A DNA stretch of 64,000 nt from Lactobacillus corticis (GTDB taxonomy: Bacteria > Bacillota > Bacilli > Lactobacillales > Lactobacillaceae), in contig NZ_BMAY01000005.1 in assembly GCF_018327645.1 (NCBI RefSeq), positions 62,001 through 126,000 of the forward strand. Direction: 5' to 3'. Below, one piece after another: positions 1 through 9,282 of this stretch. Position 1 is the first letter of the stretch; every line of letters starts with the position of its first letter. The notes beneath the pieces were generated by a model. It was not told the origin of the DNA and searched no databases. It saw only the letters and a program-made list of their open reading frames with translations. Made by a program: the position numbers and the translations under genes.

Positions 1-58
1 GTTTCTTTAAAGGAAAAAGCTTTTGGGTCATTGCCCAAATTCAGGAGGTGAATTCCAT

Positions 59-334
59 ATGGCAAACAAGGCAGAATTAGTTTCTGAAGTTGCTTCAAAG
101 ACTGATTTAAACAAGAAGGATGCTGCTGTAGCTGTTGACGCAATCTTTGAATCAATTCAAGAAAGTCTTGCTAAGGGTGAAAAGGTTCAACTTATCGGCT
201 TCGGTACGTTTGAAGTGCGCCACCGTGCTGCACGTAAGGGTCGTAACCCGCAAACTGGTGATGAAATCGAAATCCCAGCTAGCGAAGTTCCTGCATTTAA
301 GCCAGGTAAGGCTCTTAAGGACGCCGTTAAGTAA
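59..334 (+). CDS. hup: DNA-binding protein HU
   Basis: Histone-like HU, a small homodimer that binds and bends double-stranded DNA without strong sequence preference and compacts the nucleoid. The 91-residue product has the usual HU length. It starts MANKAELV and carries the [18 protein letters not shown] signature of the DNA-grasping beta arm at about residues 46-63. I chose the ATG at 59 because AGGAGG at 43-48 sits about 10 nt before it; a longer in-frame reading from position 23 would add residues not found in HU. A strong terminator follows directly, so it is probably a single-gene unit. Its promoter lies before the window or within the first bases. Confidence 0.97.
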   Translation: MANKAELVSEVASKTDLNKKDAAVAVDAIFESIQESLAKGEKVQLIGFGTFEVRHRAARKGRNPQTGDEIEIPASEVPAFKPGKALKDAVK

Positions 335-351
335 TTTTTTACTTAACAACT

Positions 352-385
352 AAAAGACGTTGGTTATAGACCAACGTCTTTTTTC
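352..385 (+). terminator. Rho-independent terminator of hup
   Basis: A 13-bp perfect stem (352-364 with 370-382) around a 5-nt loop, followed by a T run, lies directly after hup. Confidence 0.9.
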
Positions 386-415
386 ATCGAAAATAATCAA
401 GAAAGAGAGCAAAAT

Positions 416-1675
416 ATGACTTATTCAGAACAATTATTGGATGCTATTGAGTCACATGATTTTTCAAACAACCAACATTTGTTAAACGAAGCAATAGATC
501 ATGATAGTCCAGAAGTTTTAGCTTCGCTAGCTGAAAATTTGACGGCCTATGGTTTTTCGGATTTAGCAAAGACAGTTTATCGCAGTTTAATAGCCAAAGT
601 GCCAGGAGAGGACCTGTTTAAAGTTTACCTAGCTGAAATTTTGTTAAATGATGGATCAGAAGACGATGCTCTGACACTTCTTTACGGCGTCCCTAAAGAC
701 TCTGATGCCTATCTAGATAGTTTGCTTGTCTTAGCTGATTATTATCAAACAAACGGCTTAATTGAGCCTGCACGCCAGAAACTGTTGCAAGCAAGGGCTT
801 TAGCACCAGAAGAAGACGCAATAACCTTCGGCTTAGCTGAATTGGATTATCTTAGTGGCAATTTTGGCGAAGCCCTAGATCTATATCAAGATTTAGTCAA
901 GCGTCAAGATTATTTTGGCGAAGTGGACCTCAATAATCGAATTTTTGAAACTCAGGCCAAACTGGGTAACTATGAAGAAGCTGCTGAGCTGGCTAAAAAG
1001 CACGAAAACTCGATCATTGATATTGATAGTAAATATAAGGCTGGGTTAGTATTCCTCCAAACCGGCGAGATCGACCTAGCAATCAAATATTTGGATCAGG
1101 TAATCGACCAAAGCCCTGATTATGTGAATGCTTATCCACTTTTAGCTGAAGCCTATCTCAAAAAACATGATGATGATCAGGTATTGCGTTCTGCGCAAGC
1201 AGGGCTAGCTTATAACCAACTAGATGAAACGCTCTATTCAATGGGAGCTCAGGCAGCTATTAGATTGGGACAAAATGAAACGGCAGAGGATTTATTGCAG
1301 CGCGGGCTAAAGGTTAATCCCGATAATAGCGACTTGCTGCTGCAGCTAGCTAATTTATTAGTTGCTGAGCAAAAAAATGATGAGCTGTTAGACCTGTTTA
1401 AAGACCGTCCAGATAGTCAGATTGAACCAGATGAGCATTGGGACTTGGCCATCGCTTATCAGCGTCTAGACCGTTTAGAAGAGGCAAAAGCAGAATATCT
1501 AGCCGCATATCCAAATTTAGCCGATAATAGCAACTTTTTACGGAATATGATTGGCCTATTTTTGAATCTTCCTAAATCTACAGACATCGTAAAACAATTG
1601 CTTGAGCGTTATTTGAAACAAGTACCTGATGATGAGGAAATGCAGCAATTGTATCTTGATTTGACTGCAAGATAA
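416..1675 (+). CDS. Tetratricopeptide repeat protein (YpiA-like)
   Basis: A 419-residue soluble protein built almost wholly of TPR-like helix pairs, with no signal peptide or membrane segment. Repeats can be seen around residues 60-90, 100-135, 140-170, 205-245 and 285-350; for instance, a unit near residue 215 reads TGEIDLAIKYLDQVIDQSPD. TPR folds act as protein-docking scaffolds, and no enzymatic motif is present. Proteins of this type lie beside hup in many lactobacilli and resemble Bacillus YpiA; the partner is unknown to me. The start at 416 follows a GAAAGAGAG ribosome site. It ends at a terminator shared with the convergent reductase gene. Confidence 0.85.
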   Translation: MTYSEQLLDAIESHDFSNNQHLLNEAIDHDSPEVLASLAENLTAYGFSDLAKTVYRSLIAKVPGEDLFKVYLAEILLNDGSEDDALTLLYGVPKDSDAYLDSLLVLADYYQTNGLIEPARQKLLQARALAPEEDAITFGLAELDYLSGNFGEALDLYQDLVKRQDYFGEVDLNNRIFETQAKLGNYEEAAELAKKHENSIIDIDSKYKAGLVFLQTGEIDLAIKYLDQVIDQSPDYVNAYPLLAEAYLKKHDDDQVLRSAQAGLAYNQLDETLYSMGAQAAIRLGQNETAEDLLQRGLKVNPDNSDLLLQLANLLVAEQKNDELLDLFKDRPDSQIEPDEHWDLAIAYQRLDRLEEAKAEYLAAYPNLADNSNFLRNMIGLFLNLPKSTDIVKQLLERYLKQVPDDEEMQQLYLDLTAR

Positions 1676-1692
1676 AAAAGCAAAAAAAGCAA

Positions 1693-1732
1693 AAAAGCCT
1701 AGCTTGCCATAATTAGCAAGCTGGGCTTTTAG
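1693..1732. terminator. Bidirectional terminator between TPR gene and aldo/keto reductase
   Basis: Long stem 1693-1707 with 1716-1730, with one wobble or mismatch, flanked by A on one side and T on the other, so it can work in both directions. Its right arm overlaps the last codon region of the minus-strand reductase gene. Confidence 0.85.
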
Positions 1733-2559
1733 AATTCTTGATGGGTATTTGGATTTCGATCGGCCCTACGCCCATCGGGACGGTCGAGGGCCGTTATTTG
1801 GTCTATTTCATCAGGTGCTAGGGTAAAGTCAAAAATGTCCAAGTTGCTGATTTGGTGGGCAACTGAATTTGCCTTAGGAATAGGCACAACTTTTAACTGC
1901 GTCTCCCAGCGAAGAATAATTTGAGCTGGCGATTTTTGGTATTTCTTAGCTAAAGCCAGAATTACTGGTTCTTTGAAAATAACTCCCGCTCGCTGCAAAG
2001 GACTCCAGGCCTCCGTAATAATTCCATGAGACGTATCATATTCTCTTACTTGGCGACTTGACCAATAAGGGTGCAGTTCGACTTGGTTAACAGCTGGTAC
2101 CTTCCCGGTTTCCGCAATAATACGGTCTAATTGAGCCGGTTCAAAATTTGATACGCCAATTGAACGAACCAGGCCAAATTTTTGCGCATCAATCAAGGCC
2201 TGCCAAGCTTCGACGTAATGGTCCTCAAGAGGGTTGGGCCAGTGAATAAGATAAAGGTCAAAATAGTCCAAACCAGATGAGTATAACGATTCCTCTATCT
2301 GCTCAATTGCCTCTTGGTAGCGGTGGTGACGACCGGGCAATTTCGAAGTAATAAACAACTGGCTACGCATAGCGGCAGAATCCTTAATTGCAGCACCAAG
2401 CGTACCTTCGTTTTCATATTGTCCCGCAGAATCTAGCAAGGTATAGCCGTGATTGATAGCATCCCTAATAGCCCACATTCCGCTGCGTCCCTTAAGTTGA
2501 TAGGTCCCAAAACCAAGCTTGGGGATACGGTTGCCGTCATTTAAATCAAAATATTCCAT
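1729..2559 (-). CDS. Aldo/keto reductase
   Basis: NAD(P)H-dependent carbonyl reductase of the aldo/keto reductase superfamily, a TIM barrel of 276 residues, which is typical. The catalytic tetrad is present: D43, Y48 (in DSAGQYENE), K73 (ITSKL) and H106 (LIHWP). GVSN, NQVELHP and the C-terminal IPKANS nucleotide-binding motif are also seen. It most resembles the 2,5-diketogluconate reductase / YvgN (methylglyoxal reductase) branch. The physiological substrate cannot be told from sequence. The ATG at 2559 follows a clear AAGGAGG. It is a monocistronic gene on the strand opposite its neighbours. Confidence 0.93.
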   Translation of the reverse strand: MEYFDLNDGNRIPKLGFGTYQLKGRSGMWAIRDAINHGYTLLDSAGQYENEGTLGAAIKDSAAMRSQLFITSKLPGRHHRYQEAIEQIEESLYSSGLDYFDLYLIHWPNPLEDHYVEAWQALIDAQKFGLVRSIGVSNFEPAQLDRIIAETGKVPAVNQVELHPYWSSRQVREYDTSHGIITEAWSPLQRAGVIFKEPVILALAKKYQKSPAQIILRWETQLKVVPIPKANSVAHQISNLDIFDFTLAPDEIDQITALDRPDGRRADRNPNTHQEF

Positions 2560-2604
2560 TGAATAACCTCCTTGCTCTCCTTAATTATAACAAGATCCTG
2601 GTCG

Positions 2605-2636
2605 CACAAAAAAAGCAATGCTTGGCATTGCTTTAC
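2605..2636 (-). terminator. Terminator of the yitT-family gene
   Basis: A 10-bp stem (2612-2621 with 2625-2634) and 3-nt loop, with an A run on the + strand that gives a U tract in the minus-strand transcript. It overlaps the stop codon of the gene. Confidence 0.8.
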
Positions 2637-3526
2637 TTACGAAAGATGAGATGTTCGCGTTTGGGTCTTTGACCATAAGTAAATCCTTCACCTAAGGCTT
2701 CGTGCACCTCTAAGATTGAGATAAAAGCGTGAGGGTCTTCGTGTTCAACGATGCGCTTAAGTTGCACTACTTCCCGAGGAGAGACCACAACGTAAATTAC
2801 GTGCTTTTCGTCTTTTTGATAGCCACCTAAGCCCTTTAAGTAGGTAAGTCCGCGGTCCATTTCTAGGTCGATCATTTTTCCGATCTTTTCATATTTGTCA
2901 GAAATGATCAAAACGCCTCTAGCTGAATATGCGCCTTGTTGGACCCAGTCCATGGTTCGTGACAAAACGAATGAAGCCAGCAGGGTGTACATCATATGTT
3001 TAAGGTCCAAGTAACTGAGCGAGGCCGTTAAAACAATTGCATCAAAGAGCAGCAACATTTGACCAGAGGAGATGCCGAGTTCAATTTGACCGATTCTTGC
3101 AAGAATATCGGTTCCTCCACTAGTACCATTGAAGCGGAAGACCAGGCCCAGCCCGACCCCGGACAAAAAACCGGCTAAAATTGCACTTAGGAACAGGTCG
3201 TGCTCGAGATTAAATTGTTTTATAATGGGAACGGTACGCCAAAAGGATAAAAATAAGGAAAGACATAGAGTGCCCCAAATAGTGTAGGCCAATAAACGCT
3301 TTCCCATAAAATGGTATCCTAGGAGGAATAGCGGGATGTTTAACAAAAGAGTTGAAACTCCCATATCAATTCCCCAAAAGTGGCGCAAAATTAAAGTGAT
3401 TCCGCTGATGCCTCCATCAGCTAACTGATTTGGAACGGAAATCATATCCAAGCTTAGTCCATATAAGGCACACCCAAGGGCGATCATAAACAATTCAACT
3501 ATTGTTTTTTGCTTTATTTTTGGCAT
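2633..3526 (-). CDS. YitT family membrane protein (DUF161/DUF2179)
   Basis: Polytopic membrane protein of the YitT family with about five to six hydrophobic segments in residues 10-200. The conserved GTSGGTDILARIG stretch lies near residue 140, followed by a soluble C-terminal DUF2179 domain (from about residue 210, ARGVLIIS...). Transport function is suspected for the family but the substrate is unknown. An in-frame reading starts earlier at 3553, but the ATG at 3526 has AAGGAGG at 3534-3540 just upstream, giving 297 residues, so I prefer it. It is divergent from cca, with about 85 bp between them. Confidence 0.9.
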   Translation of the reverse strand: MPKIKQKTIVELFMIALGCALYGLSLDMISVPNQLADGGISGITLILRHFWGIDMGVSTLLLNIPLFLLGYHFMGKRLLAYTIWGTLCLSLFLSFWRTVPIIKQFNLEHDLFLSAILAGFLSGVGLGLVFRFNGTSGGTDILARIGQIELGISSGQMLLLFDAIVLTASLSYLDLKHMMYTLLASFVLSRTMDWVQQGAYSARGVLIISDKYEKIGKMIDLEMDRGLTYLKGLGGYQKDEKHVIYVVVSPREVVQLKRIVEHEDPHAFISILEVHEALGEGFTYGQRPKREHLIFRK

Positions 3527-3611
3527 AAAGAATCCTCCTTCCAAATTTAGCACACTTTACAAGTTAACATAGAATTGAATTAAAAACATTATTACACGAG
3601 CAATTATTACC

Positions 3612-4811
3612 ATGAAATTAACTAATATACCAGCTGTCTTTCAGGCAGCCATGCCAGTTTTACGAACAATTGAAAATGCCGGGTTTGATGCCTATTTTGT
3701 TGGCGGATCGGTTAGGGATGTCTTGTTGCACCGACACGTTCATGACGTTGATATTGCAACAAGTGCTTATCCTGAAGAAATCAAGGAGCTTTTTTCTAAA
3801 ACGATTGATACCGGTTTAAAGCATGGGACCGTGACGATTTTATACAACGGTGAGAGCTACGAAATTACTACTTTTCGGACTGAATCAGGCTATCAGGATT
3901 TTCGTCGTCCTGACCATGTCTCGTTTGTACAAAATCTAGATGAAGATTTAAAGAGACGGGATTTTACTATCAATGCCTTGGCGATGAATATAGAAGGCGA
4001 GATTGTTGATTTATTCGATGGTTTAACCGATTTAAAAAAACGAGTTATTCGGGCGGTTGGAAAACCAACGGAAAGATTTCATGAAGATGCTCTAAGAATG
4101 ATTAGAGCAGTACGCTTTATGAGTCAGCTTAATTTTCAAGTGGAACCGCAAACAGTAGCAGCAATTAAAGCCAATCACCAGCTATTAAGCAAAATTTCGG
4201 TTGAACGGATTCGCGATGAATTTGTCAAAATGGGCCTTGGACCAAATGCCCGACAAGCTTTTGCTTTATTTTTAAATACCGAATTAGCCGACGAATGTCC
4301 TGATTTTAAAGGTAAACGCGAGCAGCTGAACGTTTTTCCCCAGCTCCAATTTAGTCCTACCATGGAAACGAGCCTTTGGGCGGTAATTGTCCTTTTGTTA
4401 AAACTAAAGGACATTGAAATTTCGCGGTTTATGCGTGATTGGAAAAATTCCAACGCGATGGCAGCAGAAGTTCAAGCTGTAGTGGAGTGCTTTGATAGTA
4501 TTAGCGATCATGCTCCTAGTGATTATGAACTTTATCAGTTTGGCAAAACAACCCTATTAAATACGATTGATGTCGCTCATATTTTAGGCGAGCCAATTGA
4601 TTCTAAAGCACTAGTGGATCGCTACACGGCTTTACCGATTAAAGAGGATCATGAATTAGCGATTGATGGTCGCTATCTGATACAAGCAGGAGTGCGTCCT
4701 GGACCGCGCCTGGGTCAGCTTTTGGACATAATCAAACAAAAGGTAATTAGTGGCCAGCTAGAGAATAGTGAAGAAGCTATTTCAAAATTTCTGCAAGCAT
4801 TAATAAATTAA
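3612..4811 (+). CDS. cca: CCA-adding tRNA nucleotidyltransferase
   Basis: Adds or repairs the 3'-terminal CCA of tRNAs using CTP and ATP. The 399-residue protein has the class II nucleotidyltransferase head: GGSVRD (residues about 32-37), the metal-binding DVDIATSA (46-53), and [12 protein letters not shown] (115-126), followed by the RNA-binding region with [12 protein letters not shown]. Length matches the Bacillus/Lactobacillus enzyme. The upstream ribosome site is weak (no clear AGGAGG before the ATG at 3612), so the exact start is a little uncertain. It is divergent from yitT, and its transcript ends at a bidirectional terminator shared with the hemolysin III gene. Confidence 0.96.
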   Translation: MKLTNIPAVFQAAMPVLRTIENAGFDAYFVGGSVRDVLLHRHVHDVDIATSAYPEEIKELFSKTIDTGLKHGTVTILYNGESYEITTFRTESGYQDFRRPDHVSFVQNLDEDLKRRDFTINALAMNIEGEIVDLFDGLTDLKKRVIRAVGKPTERFHEDALRMIRAVRFMSQLNFQVEPQTVAAIKANHQLLSKISVERIRDEFVKMGLGPNARQAFALFLNTELADECPDFKGKREQLNVFPQLQFSPTMETSLWAVIVLLLKLKDIEISRFMRDWKNSNAMAAEVQAVVECFDSISDHAPSDYELYQFGKTTLLNTIDVAHILGEPIDSKALVDRYTALPIKEDHELAIDGRYLIQAGVRPGPRLGQLLDIIKQKVISGQLENSEEAISKFLQALIN

Positions 4812-4845
4812 AAAAGCTGCTTCTTAGGTGAAGCAGCTTTTTTAT
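4811..4845. terminator. Bidirectional terminator between cca and hemolysin III gene
   Basis: Perfect 13-bp stem (4811-4823 with 4830-4842) with A and T tracts on the two sides, lying between two convergent genes. Confidence 0.9.
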
Positions 4846-5510
4846 ACGGTCAGCAAAACGGAGAAATACATCAAAATAGCTCCGAGCAAAACAAACAGAT
4901 GCCAAATTGTGTGGTTCATGGGGATGCGCTTAAAACAATAAATTAAAGCTCCCAGCGTATAAGCAACTCCTCCCGCTACTAGCAGCCAGAAGCCTGTTGG
5001 CCCTAAACGTACGTATAATTGAGGGCCGGTAATAATGACCATCCAGCCCATTGCTACATAAATACTGGTTTCTAGAATCGGATGAGGTTTTTTTTGAAAA
5101 ATAAAGAATAAAATACCAGCAATTGCAAGTGCCCAAATAATGGCAAAAATTGTCCAGCCAGCGACTCCACCGATTGCCACAAGTGAATAGGGAGTATAGG
5201 AACCAGCAATTAATAGATAAATTGATGAATGGTCAAAAATTTGAAAAACTTTTTTGGCTTTGGTATAGATCAAACTATGGAATAACGTTGAAAATAAAAA
5301 AAGCAGGACAAGGCAGGCACCATATATTGAAAAAGTCACAATTCTCAGCACATTTCCGCTTGCTGCTGCCCGGACAATCAGGATAACTAACCCTGCCACC
5401 GCCAGGCCAAAACCTATTCCGTGAGTTATGGCACTAAAAATATTGTCGAGCAAACCCATCAGCCATGAATGATGAGCAGCCGGGTTTTTTACATTTTTCA
5501 GATAAACCAC
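4842..5510 (-). CDS. Hemolysin III / PAQR family membrane protein
   Basis: A 222-residue integral membrane protein with about seven transmembrane segments, typical of the hemolysin III (YqfA, PAQR-like) family. The metal-site pattern is visible: AITHGIG in the first segment, STLFHS near residue 76, and NHTIWHLFVLLG near the C-terminus, which supply the conserved Ser/His cluster. Family members are linked to membrane homeostasis; true hemolytic activity is not implied. The start is uncertain: the 5510 codon is GTG with no good ribosome site, and an ATG at 5459 would leave only a short lead before the first helix. I keep the longer form because the N-terminal stretch is the usual length. Confidence 0.85.
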   Translation of the reverse strand: MVYLKNVKNPAAHHSWLMGLLDNIFSAITHGIGFGLAVAGLVILIVRAAASGNVLRIVTFSIYGACLVLLFLFSTLFHSLIYTKAKKVFQIFDHSSIYLLIAGSYTPYSLVAIGGVAGWTIFAIIWALAIAGILFFIFQKKPHPILETSIYVAMGWMVIITGPQLYVRLGPTGFWLLVAGGVAYTLGALIYCFKRIPMNHTIWHLFVLLGAILMYFSVLLTV

Positions 5511-5623
5511 CCATTCGTTTTTTGATAATTAAATTTTTTGCTATACTTATTACTATGATTACTCTGTTCATATTTTACCATAAAGAGATGAACAGACTTG
5601 ATAGAATTAAGAGGGCGAGAATA

Positions 5624-6475
5624 GTGGCAAAAATCAAAATTTTAACTGATTCTTCAGTACAATTAACGCCAGAAGAGATTGCTGAATACGGAATAACCGT
5701 TGTTCCATTATCAATCTCAATCGAAGGGCAAACTTATGTTGACGGAATAGACATTACTCGCAAGGATTTTGTACAGAAGATGAAAGCAGCAAATGAATTG
5801 CCAAAAACCAGTCAGCCGCCAATTGGCAAATTCGTTGAAAAATTCAATGAACTAACTGCAGATGGCAGCAGCGTTTTGGGCATATTCTTGGCAAAAGCTT
5901 TAAGCGGCACCGTGGATGCGGCGCGGCAAGCAGCTGATTTGGCTGACCACAGTGAAAGAATTCAAATTTTAGACTCTGAATTAACTGATCGGGCCGAGGG
6001 CTTTCAGGTTTTAGCTGCAGCTAAAGATGCGCAGGCTGGGAAAAGCATGGAAGAAATTATTGACCACGTCAAGCATATCCGGGCAAACCAACATTTGCGC
6101 ATGATGGTTGTAAATTTGGATAATTTGATCAAGGGTGGCCGTTTAGGAGCAGTTTCTGGGAAAATCGCGACGATGCTTAATATTCGCATCAGTCTTCATA
6201 TGCCGAAAGGGGACTTGAAGGTGTTAAAAAAGGGCCGCGGGAAAAAGTTTTCTAAGGCTTTTGATCAAGATGTTTTGGCTGAGATTGAAGCAAATAAAGA
6301 TCACATCAAAGAGGTTGGGATTTCCTACGTAGATACACCTGAAATAATGCACGAATTAGGTGAAAAAATAAAAGCAATTAAACCTTCAATTGATGTTTTG
6401 GTAGCAGAAACCAGTCCCATTATCGCTACTCATGCAGGGACTGGTGCCTATGCAATTCTTTACTACACGGAGTAA
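5624..6475 (+). CDS. DegV family fatty-acid-binding protein (first copy)
   Basis: DegV-fold protein of 283 residues. DegV proteins bind a long-chain fatty acid and in Firmicutes (FakB) deliver it to a fatty acid kinase. The signature [12 protein letters not shown] at the N-terminus, the PKTSQPP loop near residue 61, LSGTVDAA, and the C-terminal hydrophobic [12 protein letters not shown] are present. The open frame runs back to 5465, but that extension would encode a stray hydrophobic segment; I prefer the GTG at 5624, which begins [11 protein letters not shown] after a GAGGGCGAG ribosome site. It starts a tight run with yozE, rbgA and rnhB. A second DegV lies at 27926-28807. Confidence 0.9.
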   Translation: MAKIKILTDSSVQLTPEEIAEYGITVVPLSISIEGQTYVDGIDITRKDFVQKMKAANELPKTSQPPIGKFVEKFNELTADGSSVLGIFLAKALSGTVDAARQAADLADHSERIQILDSELTDRAEGFQVLAAAKDAQAGKSMEEIIDHVKHIRANQHLRMMVVNLDNLIKGGRLGAVSGKIATMLNIRISLHMPKGDLKVLKKGRGKKFSKAFDQDVLAEIEANKDHIKEVGISYVDTPEIMHELGEKIKAIKPSIDVLVAETSPIIATHAGTGAYAILYYTE

Positions 6476-6477
6476 TT

Positions 6478-6708
6478 ATGGCTTATCGAGAAAGTTTTTA
6501 CCGCTTTTTAATGACGCAAAGGGATCCAGATTCAACCGATGAAGTGGCCCAATTTGCCAATAATGCGCAACATGATCAAACTTTTCCTAAACAAGCGCAA
6601 GATTATGAAGAAATTTCCGATTATCTGGAATTAAATGCTGGCTATCTGCCAAGCATGTCGATTTTTGATCATGCCTATCAGCTGTATCTAGATAAAATGA
6701 ATTATTAA
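6478..6708 (+). CDS. YozE family (UPF0346) small protein
   Basis: A 76-residue acidic helical protein matching the YozE/UPF0346 family (SAM-like fold, function unknown). The characteristic [11 protein letters not shown] start, the [16 protein letters not shown] middle and the C-terminal [12 protein letters not shown] are all seen. It begins 2 nt after the degV stop codon and ends 10 nt before rbgA, so it is clearly part of the same transcript. Confidence 0.9.
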   Translation: MAYRESFYRFLMTQRDPDSTDEVAQFANNAQHDQTFPKQAQDYEEISDYLELNAGYLPSMSIFDHAYQLYLDKMNY

Positions 6709-6718
6709 GGAGACGAGA

Positions 6719-7555
6719 ATGGCTATTCAGTGGTACCCTGGGCATATGAATAAGGCCCGCAATCAAATCGAGGATAACTTGAGTTTGATTGATGTGATTA
6801 TCGAGGTGCTTGATGCGCGGATTCCGCTTGCTTCACGGAACCCGATGATTCAAGACTTGGTAGGCAATAAACCACATATTATCATTTTAAATAAAGCCGA
6901 TTTGGCTGATCCCGTTTTAACCAAACGGTGGCAAAAGGAACTTACTACTCCTAATAAGTTCGTGATGGCTTTAGATTCCCTGCATAATACCAACATGCAG
7001 GCTTTATTAGGGCTAATCAAGCGGGCAGCGATTAAAAAGACTAAAGCTTTAGAGGCAAAAGGGGCGTCCAATCCAATTATTAGAACTGCCATTGTTGGCG
7101 TACCTAATTGTGGCAAGTCGACCATAATTAATCGACTAGTCGGGCGAAACGTAGCGGAGGTTGGCAATCGCCCTGGGGTGACTAGGGGACAAAAATGGTT
7201 AAAAACGCAAACCAACATTCAAATTCTTGATACGCCGGGGATTTTATGGCCAAAATTTGACGATGAAGAAGTTGGATACAAATTGGCGGCTTTTGGTGCA
7301 ATTAAGGACAGCATTTTTCATCCAGATGATGTTGCCTTATTCCTGATTAAGCAATTAAAACAATACTATGCCAAAGACTTCTTTAAGTTTGCCAGAGTCA
7401 GTGAGGCGGACCTTGAGCAGCTAGCGGATCCTGATTTGCTTTTGCGAATGACTGATGCTTATGGCATGAAAGATGACTATGATCGTTTTAGCTTATATAT
7501 GCTCCAGCGATTGCGGAAAGGAAAAATTGGAAGGATTACGCTTGATCGCCCATGA
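6719..7555 (+). CDS. rbgA: Ribosome biogenesis GTPase RbgA (YlqF)
   Basis: GTPase needed for late assembly of the 50S ribosomal subunit. The 278-residue protein has the circularly permuted order of GTPase motifs typical of this family: G4 NKADL (about residue 58) comes before G1 GVPNCGKST (about 127-135), followed by G2 and G3 DTPG (about 175). It begins with [10 protein letters not shown], the family hallmark. The ATG at 6719 follows AAGGAGACGAGA. Its last 4 bases overlap the start of rnhB (ATGA), which suggests translational coupling. Confidence 0.97.
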   Translation: MAIQWYPGHMNKARNQIEDNLSLIDVIIEVLDARIPLASRNPMIQDLVGNKPHIIILNKADLADPVLTKRWQKELTTPNKFVMALDSLHNTNMQALLGLIKRAAIKKTKALEAKGASNPIIRTAIVGVPNCGKSTIINRLVGRNVAEVGNRPGVTRGQKWLKTQTNIQILDTPGILWPKFDDEEVGYKLAAFGAIKDSIFHPDDVALFLIKQLKQYYAKDFFKFARVSEADLEQLADPDLLLRMTDAYGMKDDYDRFSLYMLQRLRKGKIGRITLDRP

Positions 7556-8301
7556 CTATTAAGGAAGTAAAAGAGTTACTAGCGGGAAATCCCACCCCAG
7601 ACCAACTTGCAGCTTTAGCAAGTGATCCACGTACTGGCGTCCAAAAATTATTGCTCGCTTATCAGCGCCGAATGCTTAAATTAAAGAAGAAGCAGCAGGA
7701 TTTTGCTGCGCGGTTTGAGTATGAAAAACGTTTCTGGGCAGACGGAAAAGTAGTTGCTGGGATAGATGAGGTAGGCCGTGGACCATTGGCCGGACCGATT
7801 GTTACCTGCGCGGTAATCTTAGATGAAAATTTTGATTTATTAGATGTTAACGATTCTAAAAAGCTAACGCCCAAACGACGTCGGGAATTGTACCCGCAAA
7901 TTTTAGCCAAGGCCGTGGATGTCAGCATTGGCGTCGGCAGTCCCGCCTTAATTGATCGAATCAATGTTGGACAAGCTGACCTCTTAGCAATGAAACAAGC
8001 GGTTGAAGGGTTAAAAAACATGCCAGATGAACTACTGGTTGATGCAATGAAAATTCCAATTGCTATTCCTCAAACAAAGCTAATCAAGGGCGACAGCAAG
8101 TCAAATTCAATTGCGGCGGCTTCAATTGTTGCCAAAGTTTTTCGGGATAATCTGATGGATGACTATGCTAAGCTTTATCCAGCCTACAACTTTAATAAAA
8201 ATGCCGGTTATGGGACAGCAGATCATCTTGCAGCCTTGAAAGAATTTGGTCCCACGCCAATTCATCGCAAAACTTTTGCCCCGGTTTCCGATTTTTATTA
8301 A
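7552..8301 (+). CDS. rnhB: Ribonuclease HII
   Basis: Cleaves the RNA strand of RNA-DNA hybrids and single ribonucleotides embedded in DNA. The 249-residue protein contains the catalytic D72-E73 in [13 protein letters not shown], further acidic sites in VNDSKKL and LLVDAMK (about residue 164), and the substrate-recognition segment [17 protein letters not shown]. An N-terminal extension of about 65 residues before the catalytic domain is usual in Firmicutes. It overlaps rbgA by 4 nt. A terminator-like hairpin that also covers the ribosome site of dprA follows. Confidence 0.97.
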   Translation: MTIKEVKELLAGNPTPDQLAALASDPRTGVQKLLLAYQRRMLKLKKKQQDFAARFEYEKRFWADGKVVAGIDEVGRGPLAGPIVTCAVILDENFDLLDVNDSKKLTPKRRRELYPQILAKAVDVSIGVGSPALIDRINVGQADLLAMKQAVEGLKNMPDELLVDAMKIPIAIPQTKLIKGDSKSNSIAAASIVAKVFRDNLMDDYAKLYPAYNFNKNAGYGTADHLAALKEFGPTPIHRKTFAPVSDFY

Positions 8302-8320
8302 ACAGCACTAATTCAATGTG

Positions 8321-8363
8321 AAAAATCTCTCCTTTTTGCGTATATGTAAGAGGAGGGATTTTT
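8321..8363 (+). terminator. Terminator-like hairpin covering the dprA ribosome binding site
   Basis: The segment 8321-8333 can pair with 8351-8363 (about 13 bp with one G-U pair) around a 17-nt loop, followed by T residues. The right arm contains the AGGAGG that serves dprA (ATG at 8365). It may end the rnhB transcript, and in read-through RNA it would hide the dprA ribosome site. Confidence 0.6.
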
Positions 8364-8364
8364 T

Positions 8365-9213
8365 ATGCAACAAACAGAACTTTTACTAAGGTGCAAGTTA
8401 CTTAAAGGGTTTGGCTATCAAAAATTATTGCAGCTGGCGGGATGCTTGCCAGGCAAATTAAATGACTTAACGCTGCGCCAAATTTTAGAGCTAGATTTAC
8501 CACCCGGTGCTGAAAAAGCGGTGCGTGCGGCTTTTTCTAATCGCTTTGATCGAACCGTTGCGCGCATTCTCTGTCAGTGCCAAGTAATTAGTTATTTCGA
8601 TGACATTTATCCGCCACAATTGCGCGAAATTTATCGACCGCCTTTAGTCTTGTTTGCGCAAGGAAATTTGCAATTATTGCAAAAAGAAATAGTAGCAATT
8701 GTTGGTTCTCGAACTCCAACCGAATATAGTCGCGAGGTTATTCAAAAAATAGCCCCCAAATTAACAAAAGACAATTGGGTAATTGCCAGCGGGCTGGCTA
8801 AAGGAGTGGATGGTTTAGCACACCAAGCAGCACTGGAAGCGGGGGCAGGAACAATAGCAGTCGTTGGAAATGGCTTAAATTATTACTACCCGATTCAAAA
8901 TCGCAATCTCCAAGAAAAAATCATAAAAAAGGGTTTGCTGTTAAGCGAGTATTTGCCGGATACGCCACCTCGGCCTTTCCGTTTTCCCGAACGCAATCGC
9001 ATTATCGCTGGTCTCAGTCAGAATCTTATTGTAACTGAGGCTAAAAAACATTCCGGTTCATTAATCACTGCCAATTTGGCCTTAGATGATAATCGCAATA
9101 TTTATGCGGTTCCAGGTCCTATTTCAAGTCCTTTATCAGTAGGACCAAATGAATTAATTGCTGCCGGTGCAACTCCGATCGTCGACCTGGAGATGCCATT
9201 AAGAAACATTTGA
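8365..9213 (+). CDS. dprA: DNA processing protein DprA (Smf)
   Basis: Loads RecA on incoming single-stranded DNA during natural transformation. The 282-residue protein holds the Rossmann-like DprA core: VAIVGSRTPTEYS (about residue 112), ASGLAKGVDGLAHQAAL (about 142), GLLLSEYL, the PFRFPERNRIIAGLS motif, and the GSLITANLAL segment. It lacks the C-terminal winged-helix extension found in some DprA proteins. Lactobacilli carry dprA widely although transformation is seldom seen. Its AGGAGGG ribosome site lies inside a hairpin (see the terminator feature), and its stop codon overlaps the -35 of the presumed topA promoter. Confidence 0.95.
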   Translation: MQQTELLLRCKLLKGFGYQKLLQLAGCLPGKLNDLTLRQILELDLPPGAEKAVRAAFSNRFDRTVARILCQCQVISYFDDIYPPQLREIYRPPLVLFAQGNLQLLQKEIVAIVGSRTPTEYSREVIQKIAPKLTKDNWVIASGLAKGVDGLAHQAALEAGAGTIAVVGNGLNYYYPIQNRNLQEKIIKKGLLLSEYLPDTPPRPFRFPERNRIIAGLSQNLIVTEAKKHSGSLITANLALDDNRNIYAVPGPISSPLSVGPNELIAAGATPIVDLEMPLRNI

Positions 9214-9239
9214 CAAGTATCAACTAAATATTCTATTCT
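9210..9239 (+). promoter_or_regulatory. Presumed topA promoter
   Basis: A perfect TTGACA (9210-9215), 18 nt, then TATTCT (9234-9239), placed about 44 nt before the topA start. The -35 overlaps the dprA stop codon. Confidence 0.5.
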
Positions 9240-9282
9240 CGTTTTAGCTAACAAAAAAATAAGAATTTAAAGGAGGCAGTCT

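Noticed and set aside
5465-5623. N-terminal extension of the first DegV protein with a hydrophobic segment
   Set aside because: DegV proteins are soluble; the GTG at 5624 with a ribosome site gives the normal N-terminus, and the extension covers the promoter region.
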